Counted from the first letter of the stretch, positions 8,501-15,997 are shown. The stretch is 18,088 bases of DNA from Porticoccaceae bacterium (GCA_019090225.1 JAHRWI010000168.1:1-18088), one strand, 5' to 3'. The notes: generated by a model not told the origin, from the sequence alone. A program made the numbers and translations.

Positions 8501-8904
8501 TCGGCATAGACAAAGTCAATGGCATCATTTACGGCAAGAACATGGTCGGTCAAGTCCTTTTCCAGGCCACCTTCCTGGTGCTCTGGGGAACCAAAATCGA
8601 CCAGCCAGACCGAAAACCCCTGCTCGGTCAGGTACGTGACAGCGCTGTTGTCGGCTGCTACGTCGAAGACATCTGCGGAGATCATCAGCGGTGGGACGAG
8701 GATGATAGGTGTCCGCTTAGTAGTAGATTTTTTTGTTTCGTAGCAGCGTAAACGGTAATCAGGACTTTCGTTGGCTACGTAATAGACCGCACCGGTGCGT
8801 GGCTCGAGCCGCCCGAAACGGGCGATCACCGAGGCGTTTTTTAAGGCCATGCTGATACGTGAAGTTGCGCCTAATAGCTCAGATCCAGATCCGTTGTTTT
8901 TCAT
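5521..8904 (-). CDS. Class III PhaC-like synthase fused to degenerate acyl-CoA synthetase-like domain, with basic tail
   Basis: A fusion of 1127 residues. Residues 30-365 are an alpha/beta-hydrolase domain of the PHA synthase type: lipase box GYCQGG (144-149) with nucleophile C146, D308 in GSHDE and H337 in GGHMAI. These positions and spacings are close to the triad of Allochromatium class III PhaC (C149, D302, H331). Residues 445-960 resemble the AMP-binding enzymes, most like very-long-chain acyl-CoA synthetases, but the nucleotide loop is replaced by FAGHDVDTHCN (615-625) and the final catalytic lysine by E950. The adenylating half may therefore be inactive. Residues 995-1065 are rich in Lys, Ala and Pro, like a phasin tail, followed by an acidic and proline-rich end. 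ATG 8904 follows AGAGG. It may polymerise or release hydroxyacyl groups at PHA granules; that function is inferred. Confidence 0.8.
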   Translation of the reverse strand: MKNNGSGSELLGATSRISMALKNASVIARFGRLEPRTGAVYYVANESPDYRLRCYETKKSTTKRTPIILVPPLMISADVFDVAADNSAVTYLTEQGFSVWLVDFGSPEHQEGGLEKDLTDHVLAVNDAIDFVYAETRVPVHLAGYCQGGIFGYLATAYRNSENVASIVTFGAPVNIYKNFLPGVPDEVTTKIFEAIGNVFPKSLTPSVIPANVTKNLFKLMSPTKEVKRWFDFMGSLHDRDALLQTEEGRSFLGGEGFVAWPGPALHQFLRQMLVGNRLVAGGCVIEGRAISLAEITCPILAVIGSHDEIARAAAVRGIADAVPNAELYELPVIGGHMAIVVGSRALKNTWPTVSQWVSWREGKGKKPETISLLGENVEVGKIADSRNDALPIAMLKSAFGMGKGFVETTADVLGITTDSLQAITKNFSSHISTLNRLENLNSESEVGFALALSEQAQKAPTDTYFLYDGRAHSYSDASKRVDNIVRGLISLGIRTGDHVGILMHARPTSLATIMAVNRLGAIAVLLRNERTSRQLNIELKLGSVQHLIADPENAPAAVEGYPVQVYVLGGFGRSQRDLPANVIDMEEIDPARIPLPDWYRPSPGKADDLAYILFAGHDVDTHCNRISNHRWALSALGTASSAAMMSSDTVYCWTPLHDPSGLLVSVSASLVAGARAAVAREFDADTFWKEIRSYGAQIVCYSGCMLRELVDAPVHKLEKGNPLRIFVGLGMPEPLSQRVLERFKSTRVMEIYASTDSNAYLANVTCKKVGPVVQPIPGSSDVTLVHWDYEKDQAFYDAAGYLCPAPAGTVGMMLCQADTGIGYQDNRTIFSAFEKGDCWQVTGDLFVVDDDEYRFVDKVGNLIRAKEERLPTLPIENVVWQLDSVSAAAAYGLAIEGYDFEVPAVAVLLRKKSKFSPGELAKLVTQQLDKKSRPVVIRIMRELPMTLGEQVQKQTLRNQDMPKSALQKGQSYWLNEKTGKYEPLNQTSYKKLAKNLIGKTAPVKAAKKVATSTARPSSKSKTVPSKKAAPKRKLKVARKPTGNNGVNGNDKRTPLRVKKVKGPASIQDKPAVREKVVAISESTNLDAPGESPVPPTREESAILTNLPIEPLVTETPTNLVNLSDAS

Positions 8905-9338
8905 TACTACAACCTCTTAACATCTACAGTAAAGTTTTTGGTGATGAACACGCCAATCTAATCATACTCAATAGTTATTGCAATAATGAATTATAATTAT
9001 AGACATTTTGTGAATGCTGCTGTGCTGAGGTTGTCTGCCGCCAGTATTTGCTCCTGTAATTGTGCTGGACCGTCTATTTAATATTGGGGCCGTTTTATGA
9101 GGGACTCAAAACTGTGCTATCAGTGAAGGTACATTATCAAGATTACGCGCGACGGGGAGGACGGGGAGGACGGGGAGATTGATAGAAAGTGCAGATCACA
9201 GAATAACGTTGAGAAAACAAATGCGGCACTTCCGGCAAGTGACGCACTTATCTTAGGCCGACATAAGGTAGACCGACACAAGGAGATAGACTGTAGTGTG
9301 TGTTTATCGCGTCACCGATCAGCACAATATAATTGAAC
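8905..9338. other. Intergenic region without a gene
   Basis: No coding sequence was found on either strand; open frames are very short. The region is AT-rich near 8960-9005, where the promoter of the leftward fusion gene probably lies, although no clear -35/-10 pair was found. It also contains the GACGGGGAG tandem repeat (9151-9177) and an imperfect 15-base direct repeat (9255-9269 and 9270-9284, 12 of 15 bases identical). Confidence 0.5.
9151..9177. repeat. Three perfect copies of a 9-base G-rich repeat
   Basis: The unit GACGGGGAG occurs three times in direct succession at 9151-9159, 9160-9168 and 9169-9177. It is non-coding. The copy number could vary by replication slippage. Confidence 0.9.
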
Positions 9339-10544
9339 CTATTTGTTTGATTTCAGAGGCTTTAGTCCAGTAAACGACTCATCGAGAGCTTTGTCTATAA
9401 AGCTATTCACAGTTTTTTCCCAGGGGAAGGTGACGTGGTTGCCATGGTACCACTCGATTTCGGGACGCCCCCAGTGCTCCCAAAGATCCAGTGGATCTTC
9501 GGGTCGGGCTAGTCGGTCGAGGAGTCCTGCATAGATATAGCGTCGCTTAGCGGCGACCTTTGGTTTTAGAGCAGTGGGCGAGATGACACGGGTCATTCTT
9601 TCTATGTCGTCCCAGGGCATACCAATATTATCGAGAAAGTAGAGCAGATTCCTGCTGCCCAGACGCCGCGCGGCGCGCACCAAATTAACGGCAGGAACAC
9701 CGGCAATAGCACAGGCAAGATTACCCTCCAGGCCTGACAACATGGCGGTGGTATAACCGCCGAGAGAAATGCCATGAACACCGATCTCTGGCGCGCCTTC
9801 CTTGCGAAGCCAGGCAATAATTCGCCGCAGTTCAAACATGGCCTGGGCTTCAGTATGAATGAGGTTTACATAACCTGGAGAAAGTACCCCATCACCACTG
9901 GTTGGCCCTATTTTTCGTGGCCCGTGTAGTGGAATAACGTACTGGAGGACATTAAGGCCTTTGTTTTCGTGCAAGGCCTTAGCGTGGAAGAAGGGCAGAT
10001 CCATATACGGCACGCCCATCCGATAGCCGTGGATATTGATCAACCAGGGTCGTTGAGGCCCAGAATGACGTAAGACCCAGCAGTGGGCAGTGTGATTAGC
10101 TGTGTAACTCAGCCATCTATTGCGACCAGATTCACCCATATGGGGAACATAACCACTATCGAAGGTCATATGTTCGTAATGGATGCCCCGAGAGGTTTCT
10201 TTTTTGAATTTTACCTTGTCCATTTCTGGCGGCGTTTGATGATAGCCTCTGGGGTTATCCAGCCAGCCTTTAGCTTCAAAAAATTCGAGAGCGTCCTCCA
10301 TTTCGTCGGCACAACGCTTGCGGAATCCCGGTGTTGGAAAGCGTAGTCTGGAGGCCAGGCCTAAGCCCACCATCAAGGCCTCATCAACACCTACCATGGC
10401 CATTGAACCTAAGGTCACCTTCGGTCGAGGCGCGTTCTCAGGCCAGTCTAATATGTCATTTATTGTATCGGAGCCGGGAATCCAGGTAGGGATCTGGACA
10501 TCAGGGAGATCGCGAGGTTTGGGTAAAAATGAGGCTAGTTTCAT
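9339..10544 (-). CDS. Alpha/beta hydrolase, serine type
   Basis: A 401-residue soluble-looking hydrolase with a predicted catalytic serine S260 in GISLGG (258-263), an acid D343 in AGLLDR and a histidine at H370 (or H367) in YHGNHVTF. IHGYRMG near 171-177 would form the oxyanion hole. The first 150 residues are a family-specific N-terminal region with no signal peptide. Substrate unknown: an esterase, lipase or thioesterase acting on a lipid is plausible from the neighbouring PHA genes, but nothing in the sequence fixes it. It is a paralogue of the divergent gene at 10780. ATG 10544 has only a weak ribosome binding site (GAG about seven bases upstream). It runs in the same direction as the PhaC-like fusion, 434 bases upstream of it, so the two are probably separate transcripts. 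Confidence 0.75.
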   Translation of the reverse strand: MKLASFLPKPRDLPDVQIPTWIPGSDTINDILDWPENAPRPKVTLGSMAMVGVDEALMVGLGLASRLRFPTPGFRKRCADEMEDALEFFEAKGWLDNPRGYHQTPPEMDKVKFKKETSRGIHYEHMTFDSGYVPHMGESGRNRWLSYTANHTAHCWVLRHSGPQRPWLINIHGYRMGVPYMDLPFFHAKALHENKGLNVLQYVIPLHGPRKIGPTSGDGVLSPGYVNLIHTEAQAMFELRRIIAWLRKEGAPEIGVHGISLGGYTTAMLSGLEGNLACAIAGVPAVNLVRAARRLGSRNLLYFLDNIGMPWDDIERMTRVISPTALKPKVAAKRRYIYAGLLDRLARPEDPLDLWEHWGRPEIEWYHGNHVTFPWEKTVNSFIDKALDESFTGLKPLKSNK

Positions 10545-10779
10545 AAGAATCTCATCGTCAATTTAATTCAACTTATTGACATAATACCTTCGGCAATGGA
10601 GATATTGAAAGAAATATTATGTCCAGAGGGTGCCAAAGCTTGCAGTAAAACAAGTTATGCTTATTTGAATGTCTGATCTACTTGACTGCCCCGGTGCTTT
10701 GAGGACTGTGTTGTCGGGGTCATCTTAGACATCAATTTTGCCGCCCAAATTTTCATGGACTGACCTGGGATATTGAGTT

Positions 10780-12183
10780 ATGAATTCTGCCAAGTTAATT
10801 CGCCTGCTGCCGGGAATACCTATTGTCACCGGTCTGGTTTGGTTAATCGCATATACCGATGTTATTCGGTCGATATACAGTATTTTCCCGGGTACCCTGT
10901 TGCTCGGTGGCGGTGTGTCGGCACTGCTTCTAAGAGGCGACTTTCGGACACCACAAGTGGTCGCGATGGGAGCTTGGGTCGGGATAGTAAGCGCCATTTG
11001 TCTGGTTGGGAGCGTCGATTTCTGGTCATTTATCTGCTTATTGTCCCTATCTTCTGCTTCATTATTAGTTGCGGGAAGAGGTTTCGATATATACCTACCG
11101 CAGGCCGACGTTCTGGAGAATACCAGGCCCCTTGCGGTAGCGGCTAAAGCAGCTCTTGATGAGGTGGCTCTTGGCGCGGTGATCCGCTTAATGCTGCGAT
11201 CTCCCGATGCGGTATTAATCGATAAAATCGCCGAGGAGAGCCATGAGGCCATTGCTTTACTGGATAAAGAAGGCTTTCTCGATGCGCCGACTGACTGGCA
11301 CCGTGATCCAGTAATACCCGAAAATATCAATTTTACGCCAGCGTCCTTTCGCGGACTTGATTACCAGAAAATGAGTTTTAATAGCGGCTACCAGGCACCC
11401 ATCGAGCTTCCAGGATTTGAGCGCTGGCAGGGTTTTGAAAACAATCGTACGGCCTATGGCGTCGTGTTGCGACATCCCGGCCCACGACGGCCCTGGGTGA
11501 TGTGCATTCACGGCGGTGGTATGGGTGATGATGTTTTCAATCTGGTAGGTATGCAGGCGGCTAAATTTCACCGTGATCATGGCTTGAATGTGATATTGCC
11601 GGTTTTACCCCTCCACGGGCGACGTCGGATTGGCAAAATGAATGGGGTCGGCTTAATAGGTGGTCATCTGACCAACACCCTGTTTGGCCTGTCTCAGGCC
11701 GCCTGGGATCTCAGGCAAATGTTGGCCTGGGTGAGGGAGCAGGGCGAGCAGAATGTGGGCCTCTATGGTATATCGTTGGGTGGTTATACCACTGCGCTGC
11801 TAAGCAGTCTGGAATCCAACCTGGCCTGCGCAGTGGCGGGTATCCCGGCGAGTCAGTTAGCACCAATGATCCTTAAACTTTCAGAACCACAATTTAGCGC
11901 AGGGCTGGCTGAACGAGGCCTTGGATTAAAAGAGATAGAACGTCTGTTTACCGTTATCTCGCCATTGGCCATGAAGCCTCGAATTGAAATCGATAAACGC
12001 TATATCTTTGCCGGAATTGCCGATCGCATGGTGCCAGCGGATCACGTTGCTGAGTTATGGCGTCACTGGGACAAATGCAACATAGCCTGGTATCAGGGCA
12101 GTCATGTGACCTGGCGTTGGGAGGGTCCAGCACAGCGGATGCTTGACGAGGCCGTTGGCAAACATTTGAAAATCCCCCAGTAG
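10780..12183 (+). CDS. Membrane-anchored alpha/beta hydrolase, paralogue of the divergent gene
   Basis: A protein of 467 residues. The first 100 are strongly hydrophobic, with about four membrane segments (roughly 11-28, 33-51, 58-78 and 81-98). The rest is an alpha/beta hydrolase with nucleophile S332 in GISLGG (330-335), acid D415 in AGIADR, histidine H442 in GSHVTW and an oxyanion motif IHGGGMG (243-249). Long stretches match the neighbouring 9339-10544 product, for example VLRHPGPRRPW against VLRHSGPQRPW, and GISLGGYTTALLSSLESNLA against the corresponding GISLGGYTTAMLSGLEGNLA. The hydrolase domain should face the cytoplasm or periplasm depending on the topology, which cannot be settled here. 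The substrate is unknown; a membrane lipid is a reasonable guess. The ATG has a weak GAG just upstream. Confidence 0.75.
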   Translation: MNSAKLIRLLPGIPIVTGLVWLIAYTDVIRSIYSIFPGTLLLGGGVSALLLRGDFRTPQVVAMGAWVGIVSAICLVGSVDFWSFICLLSLSSASLLVAGRGFDIYLPQADVLENTRPLAVAAKAALDEVALGAVIRLMLRSPDAVLIDKIAEESHEAIALLDKEGFLDAPTDWHRDPVIPENINFTPASFRGLDYQKMSFNSGYQAPIELPGFERWQGFENNRTAYGVVLRHPGPRRPWVMCIHGGGMGDDVFNLVGMQAAKFHRDHGLNVILPVLPLHGRRRIGKMNGVGLIGGHLTNTLFGLSQAAWDLRQMLAWVREQGEQNVGLYGISLGGYTTALLSSLESNLACAVAGIPASQLAPMILKLSEPQFSAGLAERGLGLKEIERLFTVISPLAMKPRIEIDKRYIFAGIADRMVPADHVAELWRHWDKCNIAWYQGSHVTWRWEGPAQRMLDEAVGKHLKIPQ

Positions 12184-12262
12184 ACAGAAAGATAAAACAT
12201 CGGTTTCCTGTATAAAGCCACGAGCACGACAAACCTGTAATATTTGCCCTGGCCAGTTAGTT

Positions 12263-12275
12263 GGTCGCTTCGACC
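12263..12275. other. Short hairpin upstream of the carbonic anhydrase gene
   Basis: GGTCG (12263-12267) pairs with CGACC (12271-12275) around CTT. No T run follows, so it is unlikely to terminate the upstream hydrolase transcript. Confidence 0.3.
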
Positions 12276-12310
12276 TGTGGTGTAGTTATAAATATCAGTG
12301 AGTGTTATAA

Positions 12311-12949
12311 ATGAATGAATTAGAAAACCTGTTAGATAGTAATAAACGTTGGGCTAAGCGCGTATCTGGCGATAACCCGGAATTTTTTAGTAAGCTCTCC
12401 ATGCAACAATCACCGGATTATTTGTGGATCGGCTGTTCCGATAGTCGGGTGCCGGCCAATCAGATTATCGATTTACCACCGGGCGAAGTCTTCGTTCATC
12501 GCAATATCGCCAATGTCGTGGTTCATACCGATTTGAATTGCCTGTCGGTGGTGCAATACGCGGTCGAAGTGCTAAAGGTTAAGCACATTATCGTCTGCGG
12601 ACATTACGGCTGTGGTGGCGTCCAGGCTGCCATGGAAAATAAGGAACATGGTTTGATCGACAATTGGCTGCGCCATATTCGCGATGTCTATCGTTACTAT
12701 CGTTCTGAGATTGATGGCTGTGCGAATGAGGATGACAAGCTTGATCGCCTTTGTGAGAAGAATGTCGTTGAACAGGTGTTAAACGTTTGTAGCAGCACGG
12801 TGGTTCAAAATGCCTGGCGTAGTGGCCAGGCATTGTCGGTTCACGGGTGGATATACTCGGTACAGGACGGTCTTTTGTGTGACCTCGATGTTGTGATGTC
12901 CTCGCTGAAAGATTTCGAAACGGCGAACCGACAAGAGTTAGCTAGTTAA
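12311..12949 (+). CDS. can: Beta-carbonic anhydrase
   Basis: A 212-residue cytoplasmic enzyme interconverting CO2 and bicarbonate. The zinc ligands are C42 in GCSDSR, H98 and C101 in CGHYGCGG; D44 and R46 form the catalytic dyad. These numbers are the same as in Escherichia coli Can, and the length is similar. It is complete, with an ATG at 12311 and only a weak ribosome binding site. It lies 127 bases after the membrane hydrolase on the same strand and converges on nrtCD with a gap of 52 bases. It probably supplies bicarbonate for carboxylases, including the first step of fatty acid synthesis. The gene could also relate to the NrtABC-type operon, whose family includes bicarbonate transporters, but this is only a possibility. 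Confidence 0.93.
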   Translation: MNELENLLDSNKRWAKRVSGDNPEFFSKLSMQQSPDYLWIGCSDSRVPANQIIDLPPGEVFVHRNIANVVVHTDLNCLSVVQYAVEVLKVKHIIVCGHYGCGGVQAAMENKEHGLIDNWLRHIRDVYRYYRSEIDGCANEDDKLDRLCEKNVVEQVLNVCSSTVVQNAWRSGQALSVHGWIYSVQDGLLCDLDVVMSSLKDFETANRQELAS

Positions 12950-12973
12950 CCTGGCCCATAAGTAGCTCACATC

Positions 12974-13009
12974 GAGTTCTACCCCGAGTTCAACCCCAAG
13001 TTCAATGCT
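12974..13009. repeat. Three imperfect 12-base direct repeats
   Basis: GAGTTCTACCCC (12974-12985), GAGTTCAACCCC (12986-12997) and the weaker AAGTTCAATGCT (12998-13009) follow each other. They lie between the convergent carbonic anhydrase and nrtCD genes and run into the last codons of nrtCD. No terminator-like hairpin was found in this gap. Confidence 0.7.
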
Positions 13010-14663
13010 GATCACACTCAGCCAGAAATGAAATCAAACTCTCTCGATAGTCATAATAATCCGGATGCTCAAGTAGAGCTTTACGAGTACGCGGGCGGGG
13101 CAGGTCAATATCGATAATTTTACCCACGGTTGCCTGAGGTCCATTGGTCATCATCACGACGCGGTCGGCCAATAAAATGGCCTCATCTACATCGTGAGTG
13201 ACCATTACCGCAGTCAGTTTGGTGCGCTCCCACACTTCCATCAAGACTTCCTGCAATTCCCAGCGAGTCAGGGAATCGAGCATGCCAAATGGTTCGTCCA
13301 GCAAGAGTAGCTTGGGGGACAGGGCAAAGGCTCTAGCGATACCGACCCGCTGGCGCATGCCATTGGATAGATCCGCTGCTTTTTTATGCAGAGCGTCGCC
13401 GAGACCGACCCGTGTTAAATAGTATTCGACGATATCGGCGCGCTCGCCTTTCTCTGCGTGTGGGTAAACACTTTCAACACCCAGTGCGACATTTTCGACT
13501 GCGCTAAGCCAGGGGAAGAGGCTGGGTGCCTGAAATACCACCGCTCTGTCGGGCCCTGCGGCATCAACTTCTTTATTATCGAGAATAATACCGCCATTAC
13601 TGATTTCGTTAAGTCCGGCACACATGGACAGTACAGTAGATTTACCGCAGCCAGAGTGGCCGATCAAAGAGATGAACTCGCCCTGTCTAACTTTTAGATT
13701 AAAGTCTTCGACCACAGTAATTGGGCCTTTAGGCGAAGGATAGATTTTATCCAGCCCGGTAAATTCGAGATAACGTTCATTAATAAAACCACCGGTTTCT
13801 GGCTTCAGGGCTGTGGTATCCAGGTCCCAGTCGATACTGGTATTGGGTCTTACCGGAGGGAGTTTGACTGTGGCTTCATTACTGCTGTTCTGGATACCGA
13901 TATCCATCAGATACTGGGTTACCTCAGCGCGTAGTGCTTTAAATGCGAGGTCGTGATTCATAGCACTACGATCACGTGGTCGTGGCAGATCAATTTTAAA
14001 CTCTGGTCCAAAGGTAGCATTAGGCCCAGGTTTCAGGGGAATAATACGATCTGCCATGATCAGGCCTTCGTCGACATCGTTGGTGATGAGGATGACAGTT
14101 TTCTTTTCTCGCTCCCAAATATCCAGGATTTCGTCCTGCAAATTCGCACGGGTCAGTGCGTCCAGTGCGCTAAGCGGTTCGTCGAGAAGGAGAATGTCAG
14201 GGCTTGCTGCCAGCGCTCGGGCGACATTGACTCGTTGGCGCATTCCGCCGGACAGCTCGTTCGGTCGTTTGTGCAGGGCTGGAGTCAAACCCACCATACC
14301 GACATATTTTAGGACACGTTCTTCCCGTTCTTTTTTTGGCCTGTCGGAGAATATCTGGTCAACCGAGAGTGCGACGTTACCCTGCACAGTAAGCCAGGGC
14401 ATTAGCGAGTAATTCTGAAATACCACACCTCGCTCAGCGCTGGGGCCATTAATGGCTTTGCCATCTTTTGCAATGGAGCCTTCGTCAGTGTCTATTAATC
14501 CGGCAATAGCCGCAATTAATGTGGTTTTACCACTGCCAGAAAAACCAACGATGGCGACGAACTCGCCCTCGTGTATTTCCAGATTAATATCTTGGAGAAC
14601 CACGGTTTTGTTAGTACCTTCACCGTAGGATTTGCCGACATTTTCAAGGGCAAGTAATGCCAT
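13002..14663 (-). CDS. nrtCD: Nitrate ABC transporter, fused double ATPase (NrtC/NrtD type)
   Basis: Two ATP-binding domains in one 553-residue chain power nitrate import through NrtB. Domain 1 (1-235) has Walker A GFSGSGKT (40-47), Q83, signature LSGGM (137-141) and Walker B with D161 and E162. Domain 2 (296-530) has Walker A GHSGCGKS (335-342), Q378, signature LSNGM (432-436), D456 and E457, and the switch histidine H490. In domain 1 the switch histidine is replaced by N195 (ITND). Together with the altered domain 2 signature, this makes one of the two composite ATP sites non-canonical. Cyanobacterial NrtC carries a binding-protein domain at its C-terminus; this protein has none. The ATG follows AGGAG with suitable spacing, 12 bases after the nrtB stop codon, so the two are co-transcribed. 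Confidence 0.88.
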   Translation of the reverse strand: MALLALENVGKSYGEGTNKTVVLQDINLEIHEGEFVAIVGFSGSGKTTLIAAIAGLIDTDEGSIAKDGKAINGPSAERGVVFQNYSLMPWLTVQGNVALSVDQIFSDRPKKEREERVLKYVGMVGLTPALHKRPNELSGGMRQRVNVARALAASPDILLLDEPLSALDALTRANLQDEILDIWEREKKTVILITNDVDEGLIMADRIIPLKPGPNATFGPEFKIDLPRPRDRSAMNHDLAFKALRAEVTQYLMDIGIQNSSNEATVKLPPVRPNTSIDWDLDTTALKPETGGFINERYLEFTGLDKIYPSPKGPITVVEDFNLKVRQGEFISLIGHSGCGKSTVLSMCAGLNEISNGGIILDNKEVDAAGPDRAVVFQAPSLFPWLSAVENVALGVESVYPHAEKGERADIVEYYLTRVGLGDALHKKAADLSNGMRQRVGIARAFALSPKLLLLDEPFGMLDSLTRWELQEVLMEVWERTKLTAVMVTHDVDEAILLADRVVMMTNGPQATVGKIIDIDLPRPRTRKALLEHPDYYDYRESLISFLAECDQH

Positions 14664-14675
14664 GGTTATGAACTC

Positions 14676-15950
14676 CTAGATATTGGTGTCACCAAAAGAA
14701 AATAACTTTTGTAAGGTCATCATAATTCGGTCGAGAGCAAAGCCAATCAAACCGATGGTGAATACCGCGACCATGATGCGTCCTAAAGAATGGGAACTGC
14801 CATTCTGGAATTCATCCCAGACAAATTTACCGAGTCCGGGGTTTTGTGCGAGCATTTCTGCGGCGATCAAGACCATCCAGCCAACGCCGAGAGATAGCCG
14901 CAAACCCGTAAATATCAGGGGTAAAGACGAGGGCAGGATGATTTTTCTAACCTGAGTCATCTTGCTCAGTTTGAGTACTTTGCCGACATTGACTAGATCC
15001 TTGTCGATCGAAGAAACACCCACCGAGGTGTTGATCAATGTAGGCCACAGTGAACACAAGGTTACGGTGACAGCGGAGGTTAGGAAGGATTTATCAAACC
15101 AGGAATCGTCGGTTGTTACGTATAATGCGCTAACAATCATGGTCACAATAGGTAGCCATGCAAGGGGTGATACCGGTTTAAATATTTGAATAATAGGGTT
15201 TATCGCGGTATTAAAAATAGGGCTCATCCCACAAATAATACCCAGAGGTACAGCCACCAGGGTAGCAATGATAAAACCGGCAAACACAGTAAACAGGCTG
15301 GTAAAAATCTGATCTATGTAGGTTGCCTTGCCCGTGTAGGCACGAGTTTTAATGACGGCGTCTGGATTCTTTTCTAACTTAGCGATATTACGTTTTTCCT
15401 GACGCGCCTGGAATGCGACTTCTTTCTGCCGCTCGACCTTATGTCCATCCATCAACCCCTGGGCTTCTTTATAGACCTGACTAGGCCCCGGGATGACACC
15501 GAGACTGGTTTCAATCTGGGCGGCACCCCAGCTCCAGAACATAAGGAAGAGCATAAAAAACACCACGGGTGCACCGATGGCGGTGAGTAAATCTCGAAAC
15601 TGAGCTTTCGGGCTTTCACCACCGCATAATTTAATTAGAGGTATAAACCAGGTGAAGCCAATAAGGTCCAGCACTTTGTTTATACGAACATAAATGGGAG
15701 TGCTATTTTTTGAAGTGGTTTCTGATGCTGGGGGTTTGTCTAAAGGCGCCTTTGCGATTGAACCCGTCCCGGAACTTTGGGGAGTCACGGTATTTTTCTC
15801 CTTCGTTTTTGCGCTTTTATCCAGAGTAGCAGCTGGAGTGTTTAAGTCGTTTACGCTTATGTCAGTCATGTCAGTGTTAGTCATGTCAATATTAGTTATT
15901 TCAATATCAGTAATGCTTAAGCGAGGTGCGGGCCGCCTAAATAAAGCCAT
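14676..15950 (-). CDS. nrtB: Nitrate ABC transporter permease, with extended N-terminus
   Basis: The inner-membrane channel of the importer, 424 residues. Membrane segments begin at about 122-142 and continue from about 213 to 412. The cytoplasmic loop that contacts the ATPase is recognisable near 318-343 (DLVNVGKVLKLS, then KIILPSSLP). The family core is usually under 300 residues. The extra length comes from a 90-residue hydrophilic N-terminus and a charged loop after the first membrane segment (about 155-205, rich in Lys, Glu and Arg). The N-terminus opens with five pentapeptide repeats (residues 13-37) and continues with Thr, Ser, Lys and Pro. The ATG at 15950 has only a poor ribosome binding site (AGGG almost touching it), so translation may depend on the upstream gene or on a later start. 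Its gene lies between nrtA and nrtCD. Confidence 0.85.
   Translation of the reverse strand: MALFRRPAPRLSITDIEITNIDMTNTDMTDISVNDLNTPAATLDKSAKTKEKNTVTPQSSGTGSIAKAPLDKPPASETTSKNSTPIYVRINKVLDLIGFTWFIPLIKLCGGESPKAQFRDLLTAIGAPVVFFMLFLMFWSWGAAQIETSLGVIPGPSQVYKEAQGLMDGHKVERQKEVAFQARQEKRNIAKLEKNPDAVIKTRAYTGKATYIDQIFTSLFTVFAGFIIATLVAVPLGIICGMSPIFNTAINPIIQIFKPVSPLAWLPIVTMIVSALYVTTDDSWFDKSFLTSAVTVTLCSLWPTLINTSVGVSSIDKDLVNVGKVLKLSKMTQVRKIILPSSLPLIFTGLRLSLGVGWMVLIAAEMLAQNPGLGKFVWDEFQNGSSHSLGRIMVAVFTIGLIGFALDRIMMTLQKLFSFGDTNI
15840..15914 (-). repeat. Five 15-base units encoding pentapeptides in nrtB
   Basis: The units encode ITDIE, ITNID, MTNTD, MTDIS and VNDLN, that is a hydrophobic residue, Thr/Asn, Asp/Asn, a further residue and an acidic or polar one. 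The DNA shows the same 15-base period, with TCA/GTCATGT elements recurring on the plus strand. The later units are more diverged. Confidence 0.75.
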
Positions 15951-15969
15951 ACCCTGTGTTTATGCAGTC

Positions 15970-15997
15970 GGATGCCACACCGCCTGGTATGGCATCC
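15970..15997 (-). other. Intercistronic hairpin between nrtA and nrtB
   Basis: Twelve bases (15970-15981) pair with twelve (15986-15997) around a four-base loop; on the transcript one pair is a G-U wobble. No U run follows and nrtB starts about 20 bases beyond it. It probably stabilises the nrtA part of the message or reduces the amount reaching nrtB, as often seen after a binding-protein gene. Confidence 0.7.

Noticed and set aside
9151..9177. G-rich repeat as a CRISPR array or G-quadruplex
   Set aside because: There are no spacers between units, and each unit has only one run of four G, giving three runs where four are needed.
10576..10606. Perfect TTGACA box as a promoter for the membrane hydrolase
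   Set aside because: No good -10 box lies at 16-18 bases; the nearest, GATATT, is 19 bases away and matches poorly.
10725..11330. Minus-strand frame of 201 codons opposite the membrane hydrolase
   Set aside because: It lies inside the coding strand of a well-supported gene, has an unnatural Ser/Arg-rich composition and no recognisable domain.
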